From: Pseudomonadota bacterium
Lineage (GTDB): Bacteria > Pseudomonadota > Alphaproteobacteria > Caulobacterales > Caulobacteraceae
Assembly: GCA_023434015.1 (NCBI GenBank)
Contig: JAEYTM010000337.1
Span: 1-6,285 of the forward strand
Reading direction: 5' to 3'
DNA length: 6,285 nt
Shown: positions 1-6,285 of the stretch, piece by piece
Layout of the letters: every line of letters begins with the position of its first letter
Numbering within the stretch: the stretch's first letter is position 1
Position numbers and translations under genes: made by a program
Notes under the pieces: generated by a model
What the model saw: the letters and a program-made list of their open reading frames with translations, nothing else
What the model was told of the DNA's origin: nothing
Databases searched by the model: none

Positions 1-302
1 GCCCCGCGCAGGGCGATGGCCAGGGGCTGGCCGGGCCAGTCGACCGCATAGCGCGCCGCCCACTGTACGAAGTCGACCGTATTTTGCGGCAGGCGCGGCT
101 CGTCCAACCGCCGCTCCACAGGCTTCAGCGGACGGTTGAAGCCGGCCGCCTCGCGCAGGCCGACCACCACGCCGCGCAGCAGCCTGGGGCCCAGCGGCGC
201 GGCCACCTGGTCGCCCAGCTCCAGGCCCATGCCGGCAGGCTCGGCGTAGTCGAACGCCTCGGGCAGCGGCATCGGAAGCAGAATGGAGGCGATACGGCTC
301 AT
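1..302 (-). CDS. priA: Primosomal protein N' (PriA helicase), N-terminal fragment
   Basis: This is the first 100 codons of PriA, cut by the left edge of the window. PriA recognises stalled or collapsed replication forks in the cytoplasm and reloads the replicative helicase. The translation begins MSRIASILLPMPLPEAFDYA and continues with GDQVAAPLGPR (residues 30-40), GVVVGL (44-49) and FVQWAARY (78-85). This is the usual order of the PriA 3'-DNA-binding domain, which binds the leading-strand 3' end. The helicase domains and zinc-binding cysteines would lie beyond the window. The ATG at 302-300 is chosen because the conserved LLPxPLPEAFDY block follows at once, although no strong Shine-Dalgarno is visible upstream. 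The gene is transcribed away from the transaldolase across a 66-bp spacer. Identification rests on motif recognition of the N-terminus alone, so it is good but not complete. Confidence 0.9.
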   Translation of the reverse strand, partial: MSRIASILLPMPLPEAFDYAEPAGMGLELGDQVAAPLGPRLLRGVVVGLREAAGFNRPLKPVERRLDEPRLPQNTVDFVQWAARYAVDWPGQPLAIALRG

Positions 303-312
303 CGGCAGGCTT

Positions 313-340
313 TTGCGCTTTGTCCCGCAGGGGCTACAAG
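313..340 (+). promoter_or_regulatory. Candidate Caulobacter-type housekeeping promoter for the transaldolase operon
   Basis: In the 66-bp spacer between the divergent priA and transaldolase starts, TTGCGCT (313-319) and GCTACAAG (333-340) are 13 bp apart. The Caulobacter housekeeping sigma consensus is about TTGACGS, 10-14 bp, GCTANAWC. The -10-like block matches 7 of 8 positions; the -35-like block agrees well only in its leading TTG. Transcription would start near 346-348, giving a 5' leader of just over 20 nt before the ATG at 369. An AGGG at 357-360 could serve as a weak ribosome-binding site. This is a motif match only. Confidence 0.45.
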
Positions 341-368
341 CGCCTCAAGCAAACCCAGGGCCCCAGCG

Positions 369-1022
369 ATGCAACTCTTCCTCGACACCACCGACGTCGC
401 CGTCCTCAAGGACCTCGCCGCAACCGGCCTGGTCGACGGCGTCACCACCAATCCGACTCTGATCGCCAAGTCCGGCCGTCCCATGCTTCAGGTCATCGCC
501 GAGATTTGCGAAGCCGTCGAGGGCCCGGTGAGCGCCGAGGTCGCCGCGACCGAGGCCCAGGCCATGCTGGCCGAGGGCCGCAAGCTGGCCGCCGTCGCCA
601 CCAACGTCGTGGTCAAGGTGCCGCTGACCCGCGAGGGTCTGATCGCCACCGCCCAGTTCGCCCGGGAAGGCATCCAGACGAACGTTACCCTGTGCTTTTC
701 CGCCGCCCAGGCCCTGCTGGCCGCCAAGGCCGGCGCCACCTACGTCAGCCCGTTCATCGGCCGGCTGGACGACCACGGCGCCGACGGCATGGACCTGATC
801 ACCGAGATCCGGGCGATCTACGACAACTACGACTTCGACACCGAGATCCTGGCCGCCTCGATCCGCAACCCCGCGCATGTGACCGCGGCCGCCCTGTCCG
901 GCGCGGACTGCGCGACCATCCCCCCGTCGGTCTTCGCCGACCTCTTCAAGCACCCGTTAACCGAAAAGGGTCTTGAACAGTTCATGAGCGACTGGGCCAA
1001 GACGGGGCAGTCGATCCTTTAG
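369..1022 (+). CDS. tal: Transaldolase, small TalC/FSA-like subfamily
   Basis: This 217-residue cytoplasmic enzyme moves a dihydroxyacetone unit from sedoheptulose 7-phosphate to glyceraldehyde 3-phosphate in the non-oxidative pentose phosphate pathway. The length fits the short single-barrel subfamily (about 215-220 residues), not the 310-residue TalB type. Visible motifs are MQLFLDTTDV at the start, DGVTTNPTLIAK (23-34), VVVKVPLT (80-87) with Schiff-base Lys83, NVTLCFSAAQA (105-115), SPFIGRLDD (127-135) and LAASIRNP (161-168). Phe129 sits where E. coli fructose-6-phosphate aldolase has Tyr131; a Phe there, with the NVTLCFS block, points to transaldolase rather than FSA. The reading frame is open upstream to about position 84, but that stretch is the complement of priA and the family N-terminus fixes the ATG at 369. 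It is the first gene of a likely three-gene unit with DUF484 and xerC. Confidence 0.93.
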   Translation: MQLFLDTTDVAVLKDLAATGLVDGVTTNPTLIAKSGRPMLQVIAEICEAVEGPVSAEVAATEAQAMLAEGRKLAAVATNVVVKVPLTREGLIATAQFAREGIQTNVTLCFSAAQALLAAKAGATYVSPFIGRLDDHGADGMDLITEIRAIYDNYDFDTEILAASIRNPAHVTAAALSGADCATIPPSVFADLFKHPLTEKGLEQFMSDWAKTGQSIL

Positions 1023-1041
1023 GGTTAACACGGGGGCGGAT

Positions 1042-1737
1042 ATGGACGGGTCGCAGGGCGGGATCGAAGAGGCCCCCGGGCTCGCGGCGCTGCATCCGGA
1101 CCAGGTCCGCCGCTTCCTGTCCGACAACCCGGAGTTCCTGCGCGACGACGATGGCCTGCTCGGCGAGCTGGGCCTGAAGGTCGCGGCCGGAAACGTCGTG
1201 GATTTCGGCCCGGCCGCCCTCGCCCGGGTCCACGCCGCCCACCAGCGCGAAGCCACTCAGCGCCAGCAGATCGAGGAGACGGCGCGCGCCAACTTCTCGG
1301 CCCAGGCCCAGACCCACGGCGCCGTGGTCGACCTCCTGGAAGCGCACGACCTCGGCGACCTCGCCCTGCGCGTCGACGAACTGGCCCGGAGCCGCTTCGG
1401 CCTGGCCGCCGGCGTCATCGCGCTGGAGTGCGAGGGCGAGGCGCCGGCCGGCTGGCGGAGGCTGGTCGAAGGCCAAGTGGACATGATCCTCGACGGCCCG
1501 CACCGGCAGGCGCGAATGGGCTTCGCCCCCACCGCACTCGGCCTGTTCGGCGACCGGGCCGACAGCGTCCAGTCCATGGCCATGGTCCGCCTGGCGATCT
1601 GGGAGCCGTCGCGGCAGGGCCTGCTGGCCTTCGGCTCGGAGGACCCAGGCGGCTTCACGCCGGACATGGGCTCCGAACTGGTCGCCTTCCTCGCCCGCGT
1701 CACCGAGCGCACGGCGGAGCGATGGCCGCTGACGTGA
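1042..1737 (+). CDS. DUF484 family protein
   Basis: This 231-residue protein fits the DUF484 family, whose genes commonly sit directly upstream of xerC in proteobacteria; its biochemical role is not established. The N-terminal block HPDQVRRFLSDNPEFLRD (18-35) is the family hallmark. A charged, Gln-rich helix (about 60-90) could form a coiled coil. The C-terminal half has a GAF-like pattern ending GLLAFGSEDPGGFTPDMG (193-210) and ELVAFLARVTER (212-223). No signal peptide or membrane segment is seen, so it should be cytoplasmic. The ATG at 1042 follows the transaldolase stop by 19 bp, and a G-run at 1032-1036 may act as ribosome-binding site. Its 3' end overlaps xerC by 16 bp, which suggests translational coupling. 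A role linked to XerC or to chromosome dimer resolution is a guess from position only. Confidence 0.85.
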   Translation: MDGSQGGIEEAPGLAALHPDQVRRFLSDNPEFLRDDDGLLGELGLKVAAGNVVDFGPAALARVHAAHQREATQRQQIEETARANFSAQAQTHGAVVDLLEAHDLGDLALRVDELARSRFGLAAGVIALECEGEAPAGWRRLVEGQVDMILDGPHRQARMGFAPTALGLFGDRADSVQSMAMVRLAIWEPSRQGLLAFGSEDPGGFTPDMGSELVAFLARVTERTAERWPLT

Positions 1738-2666
1738 CCTCCTCCGGGGTTCCCGCCGCCCAGGCCCAGGCGCTGTGGATGCAGCACCTGGCCCACGAGC
1801 GCCGGTCCTCGCCGCGCACCCTCGAGGCCTACGGCTTCGCCTCGAACCGCTATATCGCCTTCCTCGAACGCCATCGCGGCGAGAGGCTGACGGTCAAGGA
1901 CCTGGCCGGCGTCAGCGCGGCGGAAATCCGCGCCTGGCTGGCGGCCCTGCGCCAGGGCGACCATCCTCTGTCGCCGCGGTCCCTGTCCCAGGCCCTGTCG
2001 GCGGTGCGCACCTTCCACCGCTTCCTCGACCGGCGGATGGACGCGCCGAACCCGGCCATCGCCCTGATCCGCGGACCGCGGGTGAAGCCTGGCGCGCCAC
2101 GGCCGGTCACCGAGGACCAGGCGCGCGGCCTGATCGCCGAGCCCGCGCTGGACCCGGACCGCGAGAACTGGGAGGCCGCGCGCGACCAGGCGGTGCTGAC
2201 CCTGCTGTACGGCTGCGGCCTGCGGATCTCCGAGGCCCTGTCGCTGAAGCGATCCGATGCGCCCCTGCCCGATCCACTGCGCATCGTCGGCAAGGGGGCG
2301 AAGACCCGCGTCGTACCGGTGCTGCCGGCGGTGCGGGAGGCGGTCGACGCCTATCTGGGAGATCTGCCGTTTGTCGTCGGACCGGACGAGTCCCTGTTCC
2401 GCGCCAAGCGGGGCGGGCCGCTCAGCCCGCGCCATGTGCAGGCGACGGTCCAGGCCCTGCGCGGGCGGCTCGGCCTGCCGGCCAGCGCCACGCCGCACGC
2501 CCTGCGCCACGCGTTCGCCACCCATCTGCTGGGCGCCGGCGCCGATCTGCGGTCGATCCAGGAACTGCTCGGGCACGCCTCGCTGTCGACGACCCAGCGC
2601 TACACCCAGGTGGACGCCCAGGCCCTGCTCAGCGCCTACGCCAGGGCCCATCCGCACGCCTCATGA
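1722..2666 (+). CDS. xerC: Tyrosine recombinase XerC
   Basis: This 314-residue recombinase would act with XerD at the dif site to resolve chromosome dimers before division. Residues 14-105 form the SAM-like core-binding domain (SSPRTLEAY, then LSPRSLSQALSAVRTFHRFL). Residues about 127-308 are the catalytic domain. All six catalytic positions are present: Arg168 in GCGLRISEAL, Lys191 in VGKGAKTR, His259 and Arg262 in HALRHAFATHLL, His285 in ELLGHASLSTTQRYTQV, and the nucleophile Tyr294. The length is typical of Xer proteins. XerC is preferred over XerD or a phage integrase because of the DUF484 gene overlapping just upstream. The ATG at 1722 has GGAG at 1716-1719, rather close; an in-frame GTG at 1734 is an alternative that would shorten the protein by four residues. 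No dif-like site was recognised in the window. Confidence 0.93.
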   Translation: MAADVTSSGVPAAQAQALWMQHLAHERRSSPRTLEAYGFASNRYIAFLERHRGERLTVKDLAGVSAAEIRAWLAALRQGDHPLSPRSLSQALSAVRTFHRFLDRRMDAPNPAIALIRGPRVKPGAPRPVTEDQARGLIAEPALDPDRENWEAARDQAVLTLLYGCGLRISEALSLKRSDAPLPDPLRIVGKGAKTRVVPVLPAVREAVDAYLGDLPFVVGPDESLFRAKRGGPLSPRHVQATVQALRGRLGLPASATPHALRHAFATHLLGAGADLRSIQELLGHASLSTTQRYTQVDAQALLSAYARAHPHAS

Positions 2667-2672
2667 GGCGGC

Positions 2673-2706
2673 GTCATCCCGGCCGGCCGACGCCGGCCGG
2701 GATGAC
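2673..2706. terminator. Strong hairpin between convergent genes, probable bidirectional terminator
   Basis: A perfect 15-bp inverted repeat, GTCATCCCGGCCGGC (2673-2687) and its complement (2692-2706), flanks a 4-nt loop CGAC. It begins 7 bp after the xerC stop and ends 18 bp before the stop of the convergent lipoprotein gene, so it could end transcription from both sides. No clear T-run follows on either strand, so a classic intrinsic terminator is not proven. The GTCATCCCGG...CCGGGATGAC shape resembles palindromes I recall as frequent between genes in Caulobacterales and related genomes, so it may belong to a dispersed repeat family. Confidence 0.6.
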
Positions 2707-2724
2707 AGTTAACGGCGACCGGGC

Positions 2725-3207
2725 TTACGGCCAGGTCGGGGTGGCGTCGACGGCCACCGTCTGGAAGATGATCTTGCCGTTGCGGACCACATAGACGTCG
2801 GTGCCGGTGACGGCCTGCGGCGTGTCGCGGTACTGCGCCCAGCGCATCAGGACGGTTTCGTCGTCCAGCAGCCGGCTGGTTTCTTCCATCACGCGCACGC
2901 CCGGCGACTTGGTCTCGTCGGTGAGCACGGCGAACAGCTTACGCAGGTTGTCCTTGCCGACGAAGACGCCGTCCTGCCCGGCGATGCCCGGCGGGGCCAC
3001 CACGACGGCGTCGTCGGCGTAGTCGGCGAGCACGGCTTCCAGATCGCCCACCTTCATGTTGGCGACGTGGCGATCGTAGATCACCTGAGGCGTGTCGGCG
3101 CTGGCGGTCGCGGCCGCCGGCGCGGTTTCGGCCGTCGGGGCGGCGTTCTGGCTGCAGGCGGCCAGCGCCAGCGACAGGACAGCAGCGGTCGTTACGATCT
3201 TCAGCAT
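2725..3207 (-). CDS. NTF2/SnoaL-like (DUF4440-type) lipoprotein
   Basis: This is a predicted 160-residue lipoprotein. The N-terminus MLKIVTTAAVLSLALAACSQ is a lipoprotein signal with lipobox L15-A-A-C18. Ser at the next position fits the outer membrane rather than inner-membrane retention. An Ala/Thr/Pro-rich linker (21-38) leads to a small NTF2-like domain (about 40-158): a helical start IYDRHVANMKVGDLEAVLADYADDAVVVAPPG, then GVFVGKDNLRKLF, LMRWAQYRD, and a final strand pair VYVVRNGKIIFQTVAVDA. Such domains bind small ligands or act as isomerases, but no catalytic residues are evident, so no substrate can be named. The ATG at 3207 is fixed by the signal peptide and has GAGGGG about 12 nt upstream; longer in-frame starts would bury the signal. 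It is the last gene of the minus-strand run, 55 bp after its neighbour's stop. Confidence 0.82.
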   Translation of the reverse strand: MLKIVTTAAVLSLALAACSQNAAPTAETAPAAATASADTPQVIYDRHVANMKVGDLEAVLADYADDAVVVAPPGIAGQDGVFVGKDNLRKLFAVLTDETKSPGVRVMEETSRLLDDETVLMRWAQYRDTPQAVTGTDVYVVRNGKIIFQTVAVDATPTWP

Positions 3208-3262
3208 GTCTTTGATTTTCCCCTCGAAGCGGTCTCTGCCGCGGGCGTTTTGACGGGGAGCG

Positions 3263-3574
3263 CTACCTCGCCGGCGTGGCGAAGCGGCCGTCCCCCTCCA
3301 CGTCATAGCGCACGAAGGTGGGCACCGCACACCCCCGGACAGTCCGGTTCACCGGCAGCATCAGGTGCGCCTTCGGCAGATCGCCCAGCCGCGTCGCCCG
3401 GACCGGGCGCTCCAGACGGTCGACGGGCGTGACCCTCATCCGGCAGTCCGGATCCAGTTCCCGCAGCGTGCCGGGCTGCAGGGCCGGACGCTCCGGGGGA
3501 GGAGCTGTCGAGGTCGAGGCTGTCGAAGTCGGGGCGGCTGAAGCCAGGGCGGCGGCCAACATCATCCCAATCAT
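3263..3574 (-). CDS. Small exported protein of unknown function
   Basis: I do not recognise a characterised family for this 103-residue protein. The first 14 residues (MIGMMLAAALASAA) look like a short signal peptide without a strong positive N-region. A Ser/Thr/Pro-rich stretch (about 15-30) follows. The mature part carries two cysteines, Cys44 (LDPDCRMRV) and Cys82 (VRGCAVPTF), which could pair in the periplasm. It ends with an acidic, aromatic block FVRYDVEGDGRF (87-98). The start at 3574 is supported by GGAGGG about 9 nt upstream on the minus strand, a better ribosome-binding site than most genes here. Codon use with GC-rich third positions fits a real gene, and this frame makes a sensible exported product where overlapping frames do not. 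It lies 55 bp downstream of the GNAT gene. No function is inferred. Confidence 0.68.
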   Translation of the reverse strand: MIGMMLAAALASAAPTSTASTSTAPPPERPALQPGTLRELDPDCRMRVTPVDRLERPVRATRLGDLPKAHLMLPVNRTVRGCAVPTFVRYDVEGDGRFATPAR

Positions 3575-3629
3575 CGGGCTGTCCCTCCGGGTTCAGCCAA
3601 AGCCTGCCACCGGAACCGCGTTCGGCCAA

Positions 3630-4066
3630 TCAATTCCGCCCGCGCCGCATCAGGCGCAGCCAATCGACGTCCGACACGGGATCGTGGCCTTGCTCCACGC
3701 AGACGAAGCCTTCGCGGGCGTAGAAGGCCTGGGCGCGCAGGTTCGGAGCCTGGACCTTCAGCGACAGCGGCCCGCCGGCGACGGCGGCCACATGGTCAAG
3801 CAGCGCCTTGCCGACCCCGCGGCCGCGGTCGTCCACGTAGAGCGAATGCAGGAAATTCCGCGGCCGGTAGAAGCCGGCCACCCCGACGATCCGGTCGCCG
3901 GTCCAGGCGACATAGATCTCCTCCTCGCGCGCGGCGCGCAGGAAATCCTCTCGCCGGTGACGTTCCGGCGGCTGCCAGGTGAAGGTTGCGCGCAGGACCC
4001 GCAGATAGAGGTCGGCGCAGGCTCCGAGTTCGTCGGACCTGGCGCGGCGGACCTCCAGGCCTGGGA

Positions 4067-4085
<19 letters not shown>
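3630..4085 (-). CDS. GNAT family N-acetyltransferase
   Basis: This predicted 151-residue cytoplasmic enzyme would transfer acetyl from acetyl-CoA to an amine; the substrate cannot be told. Numbered from the GTG start, the GNAT fold is visible in order: the first strand and helix EVRRARSDELGACADLYLRV (11-30), strands EIYVAWTGDRIVGVAGF (56-72), motif A FLHSLYVDDRGRGVGKALL (78-96) with the acetyl-CoA pyrophosphate loop R87-x-x-G90-x-G92, and motif B LSLKVQAPNLRAQAFYAREGF (107-127) with Asn115 and Tyr122. The GTG at 4085 is preferred because GGGAG lies 7 nt upstream and the overlap with lpdA is then only 19 bp. An in-frame ATG at 4145 would add 20 residues with no GNAT character and overlap lpdA by 79 bp. 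Overlap with the lpdA end suggests translation coupled to it, though a metabolic link is unproven. Confidence 0.85.
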
Positions 4086-5464
<1,379 letters not shown>

Positions 5465-5492
5465 TCAGGGCCCCCAAGATCAGAATGCGGCC

Positions 5493-5510
5493 CGGCGTCA
5501 CGGGACGCCG
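5493..5510. other. Short hairpin in the sucB-lpdA spacer
   Basis: CGGCGTC (5493-5499) and GACGCCG (5504-5510) form a 7-bp perfect stem around a 4-nt loop. It sits in the 72-bp gap between the sucB stop and the lpdA start. No T-run follows in the direction of transcription, so it is unlikely to be an efficient terminator. It could stabilise the sucB mRNA end or partly reduce read-through into lpdA. In DNA this GC-rich a stem of this size can arise by chance. Confidence 0.3.
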
Positions 5511-5536
5511 CGGCCCGATGAAAAACGCGGCGGTCT

Positions 5537-6285
5537 CTAGACGTCCAGCAGCAGGCGCTGCGGATCCTCGATGGCTTCCTTGACGTGGACCAGGAAGGTC
5601 ACCGCGCCCTTGCCGTCGACGACGCGGTGGTCGTAGCTGAGCGCCAGATACATCATCGGACGGATCACCACCTGACCGTTCACGACCACCGGCCGCTCCT
5701 GGATCTTGTGCATGCCGAGGATGCCCGACTGCGGGGCGTTGAGGATCGGGGTCGACATCAGCGAACCGTAGATGCCGCCGTTCGAGATGGTGAAGGTGCC
5801 GCCCTGCAGGGCCTCGATGGCCAGCTGGCCGTCGCGGGCCTTGCGGCCCAGCGCGCCGATTTCCTTCTCGATGTCCGACAGGCCCATGGCGTCGGCGTCG
5901 CGCACCACCGGCACGACCAGGCCCTTCTCGGTCCCGACCGCCACGCCGATGTCGTAGTGGTTCTTGTAGACCACGTCCTGGCCGTCGATCTCGGCGTTGA
6001 CGTCCGGCACCTGCTTCAGCGCGTGGATCACGGCCTTAACGAAGAAGCTCATGAAGCCGAGCTTCACGCCGTGGCGCTTTTCGAAGGCGTCCTTGTAGAG
6101 ATTGCGGGCCGCCATCACCGCGGTCATGTCGACCTCGTTGAAGGTGGTCAGCATGGCGGCGTTGTTCTGCGCCTCCTTCAGACGGCGCGCGATGGTCTGG
6201 CGCAGGCGGGTCATGCGGACCCGTTCCTCGCGCTCGTGCACCGGACGCGGAGCCTGCGGCGCGGCGGCCGCGGCCGGGGCGGCGG
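5537..6285 (-). CDS. sucB: Dihydrolipoyl succinyltransferase (E2 of 2-oxoglutarate dehydrogenase), C-terminal part
   Basis: This is the catalytic part of the E2o core enzyme, which transfers succinyl from lipoyl to CoA; the N-terminal lipoyl and E3-binding domains lie beyond the right edge. The visible part starts in an Ala/Pro-rich linker (about 6242-6285) and enters the catalytic domain at REERVRMTRLRQTIARRL. Other markers are MLTTFNEVDM, KLGFMSFFVKAV, GLVVPVVRDAD, GGTFTISNGGIYGS and NAPQSGILGMHKIQERP. The active-site motif is DHRVVDG, with His at 5627-5629 and Asp at 5615-5617. The substrate assignment to succinyl rather than acetyl rests on the MTRLRQTIARRLKEAQN and TTFNEVDM blocks typical of SucB. 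A GTG at 6241 lies inside the frame and is not the true start. The gene is followed by lpdA and presumably preceded by sucA outside the window. Confidence 0.95.
   Translation of the reverse strand, partial: AAPAAAAAPQAPRPVHEREERVRMTRLRQTIARRLKEAQNNAAMLTTFNEVDMTAVMAARNLYKDAFEKRHGVKLGFMSFFVKAVIHALKQVPDVNAEIDGQDVVYKNHYDIGVAVGTEKGLVVPVVRDADAMGLSDIEKEIGALGRKARDGQLAIEALQGGTFTISNGGIYGSLMSTPILNAPQSGILGMHKIQERPVVVNGQVVIRPMMYLALSYDHRVVDGKGAVTFLVHVKEAIEDPQRLLLDV

Noticed and set aside
84..368. N-terminal extension of the transaldolase frame upstream of 369
   Set aside because: The added 95 residues are the complement of the priA start and have no family similarity; the family N-terminus begins at the ATG at 369.
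956..1030. TTAA motifs as possible CtrA binding sites
   Set aside because: TTAA occurs at the end of the transaldolase gene and just after it, but no TTAA-N7-TTAA pair is formed and no promoter is in a fitting place.
1257..2657. A 466-codon minus-strand open frame opposite DUF484 and xerC
   Set aside because: It spans the antisense of two well-supported genes and its Arg/Gly/Gln-rich translation shows no family motif.
1722..2666. The tyrosine recombinase as a phage or integron integrase marking a mobile island
   Set aside because: No attachment-site repeats, tRNA gene or phage genes are present, and the DUF484 neighbour and protein length fit chromosomal XerC.
1775..2794. A 339-codon plus-strand open frame overlapping xerC in another frame
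   Set aside because: It is an Arg/Pro/Gly-rich out-of-frame translation of xerC that runs through the hairpin and into the antisense of the lipoprotein gene.
3303..3629. An alternative minus-strand frame of 108 codons overlapping the small exported protein
   Set aside because: It is low-complexity Gly/Pro/Arg/Asp sequence with no signal peptide, whereas the frame ending at 3263 has a clear ribosome-binding site and an exported-protein layout.

Overview
The window is GC-rich, densely coded chromosomal DNA from an alphaproteobacterium, most likely a member of Caulobacterales (Caulobacter, Phenylobacterium or a relative). The pointers are a Caulobacter-style promoter motif (positions 313-340), the DUF484-xerC gene pair, and the style of the SucB, LpdA and PriA proteins. 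The genus is an inference from sequence feel and gene order, not a computed placement.

Layout. Positions 1-302 hold the first 100 codons of priA on the minus strand, running off the left edge. A 66-bp divergent spacer follows. Three plus-strand genes come next: a small-type transaldolase (369-1022), a DUF484 protein (1042-1737) and the tyrosine recombinase XerC (1722-2666). DUF484 starts 19 bp after the transaldolase stop and xerC overlaps DUF484 by 16 bp, so the three look like one transcription unit. A 15-bp perfect hairpin at 2673-2706 lies between xerC and the next, convergent gene.

Everything to the right of the hairpin is on the minus strand. In transcription order from the right edge it is: the C-terminal part of sucB/odhB (E2 of 2-oxoglutarate dehydrogenase, running off the right edge), lpdA (E3), a GNAT acetyltransferase overlapping the lpdA tail, a small exported protein of unknown function, and an NTF2-like lipoprotein. 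sucB and lpdA supply two of the three components of the 2-oxoglutarate dehydrogenase complex of the TCA cycle. The three small genes downstream may be read through from it or have their own promoters.

Overall this is housekeeping DNA: replication restart, pentose phosphate pathway, chromosome dimer resolution and the TCA cycle. I see no mobile element, CRISPR array, RNA gene or defence locus, and no convincing undescribed system. There is no gene-free stretch over 300 bases; the longest intergenic gaps are about 55-75 bp. The least-explained items are the DUF484 protein tied to xerC, the 103-residue exported protein, and the hairpin between the convergent genes.
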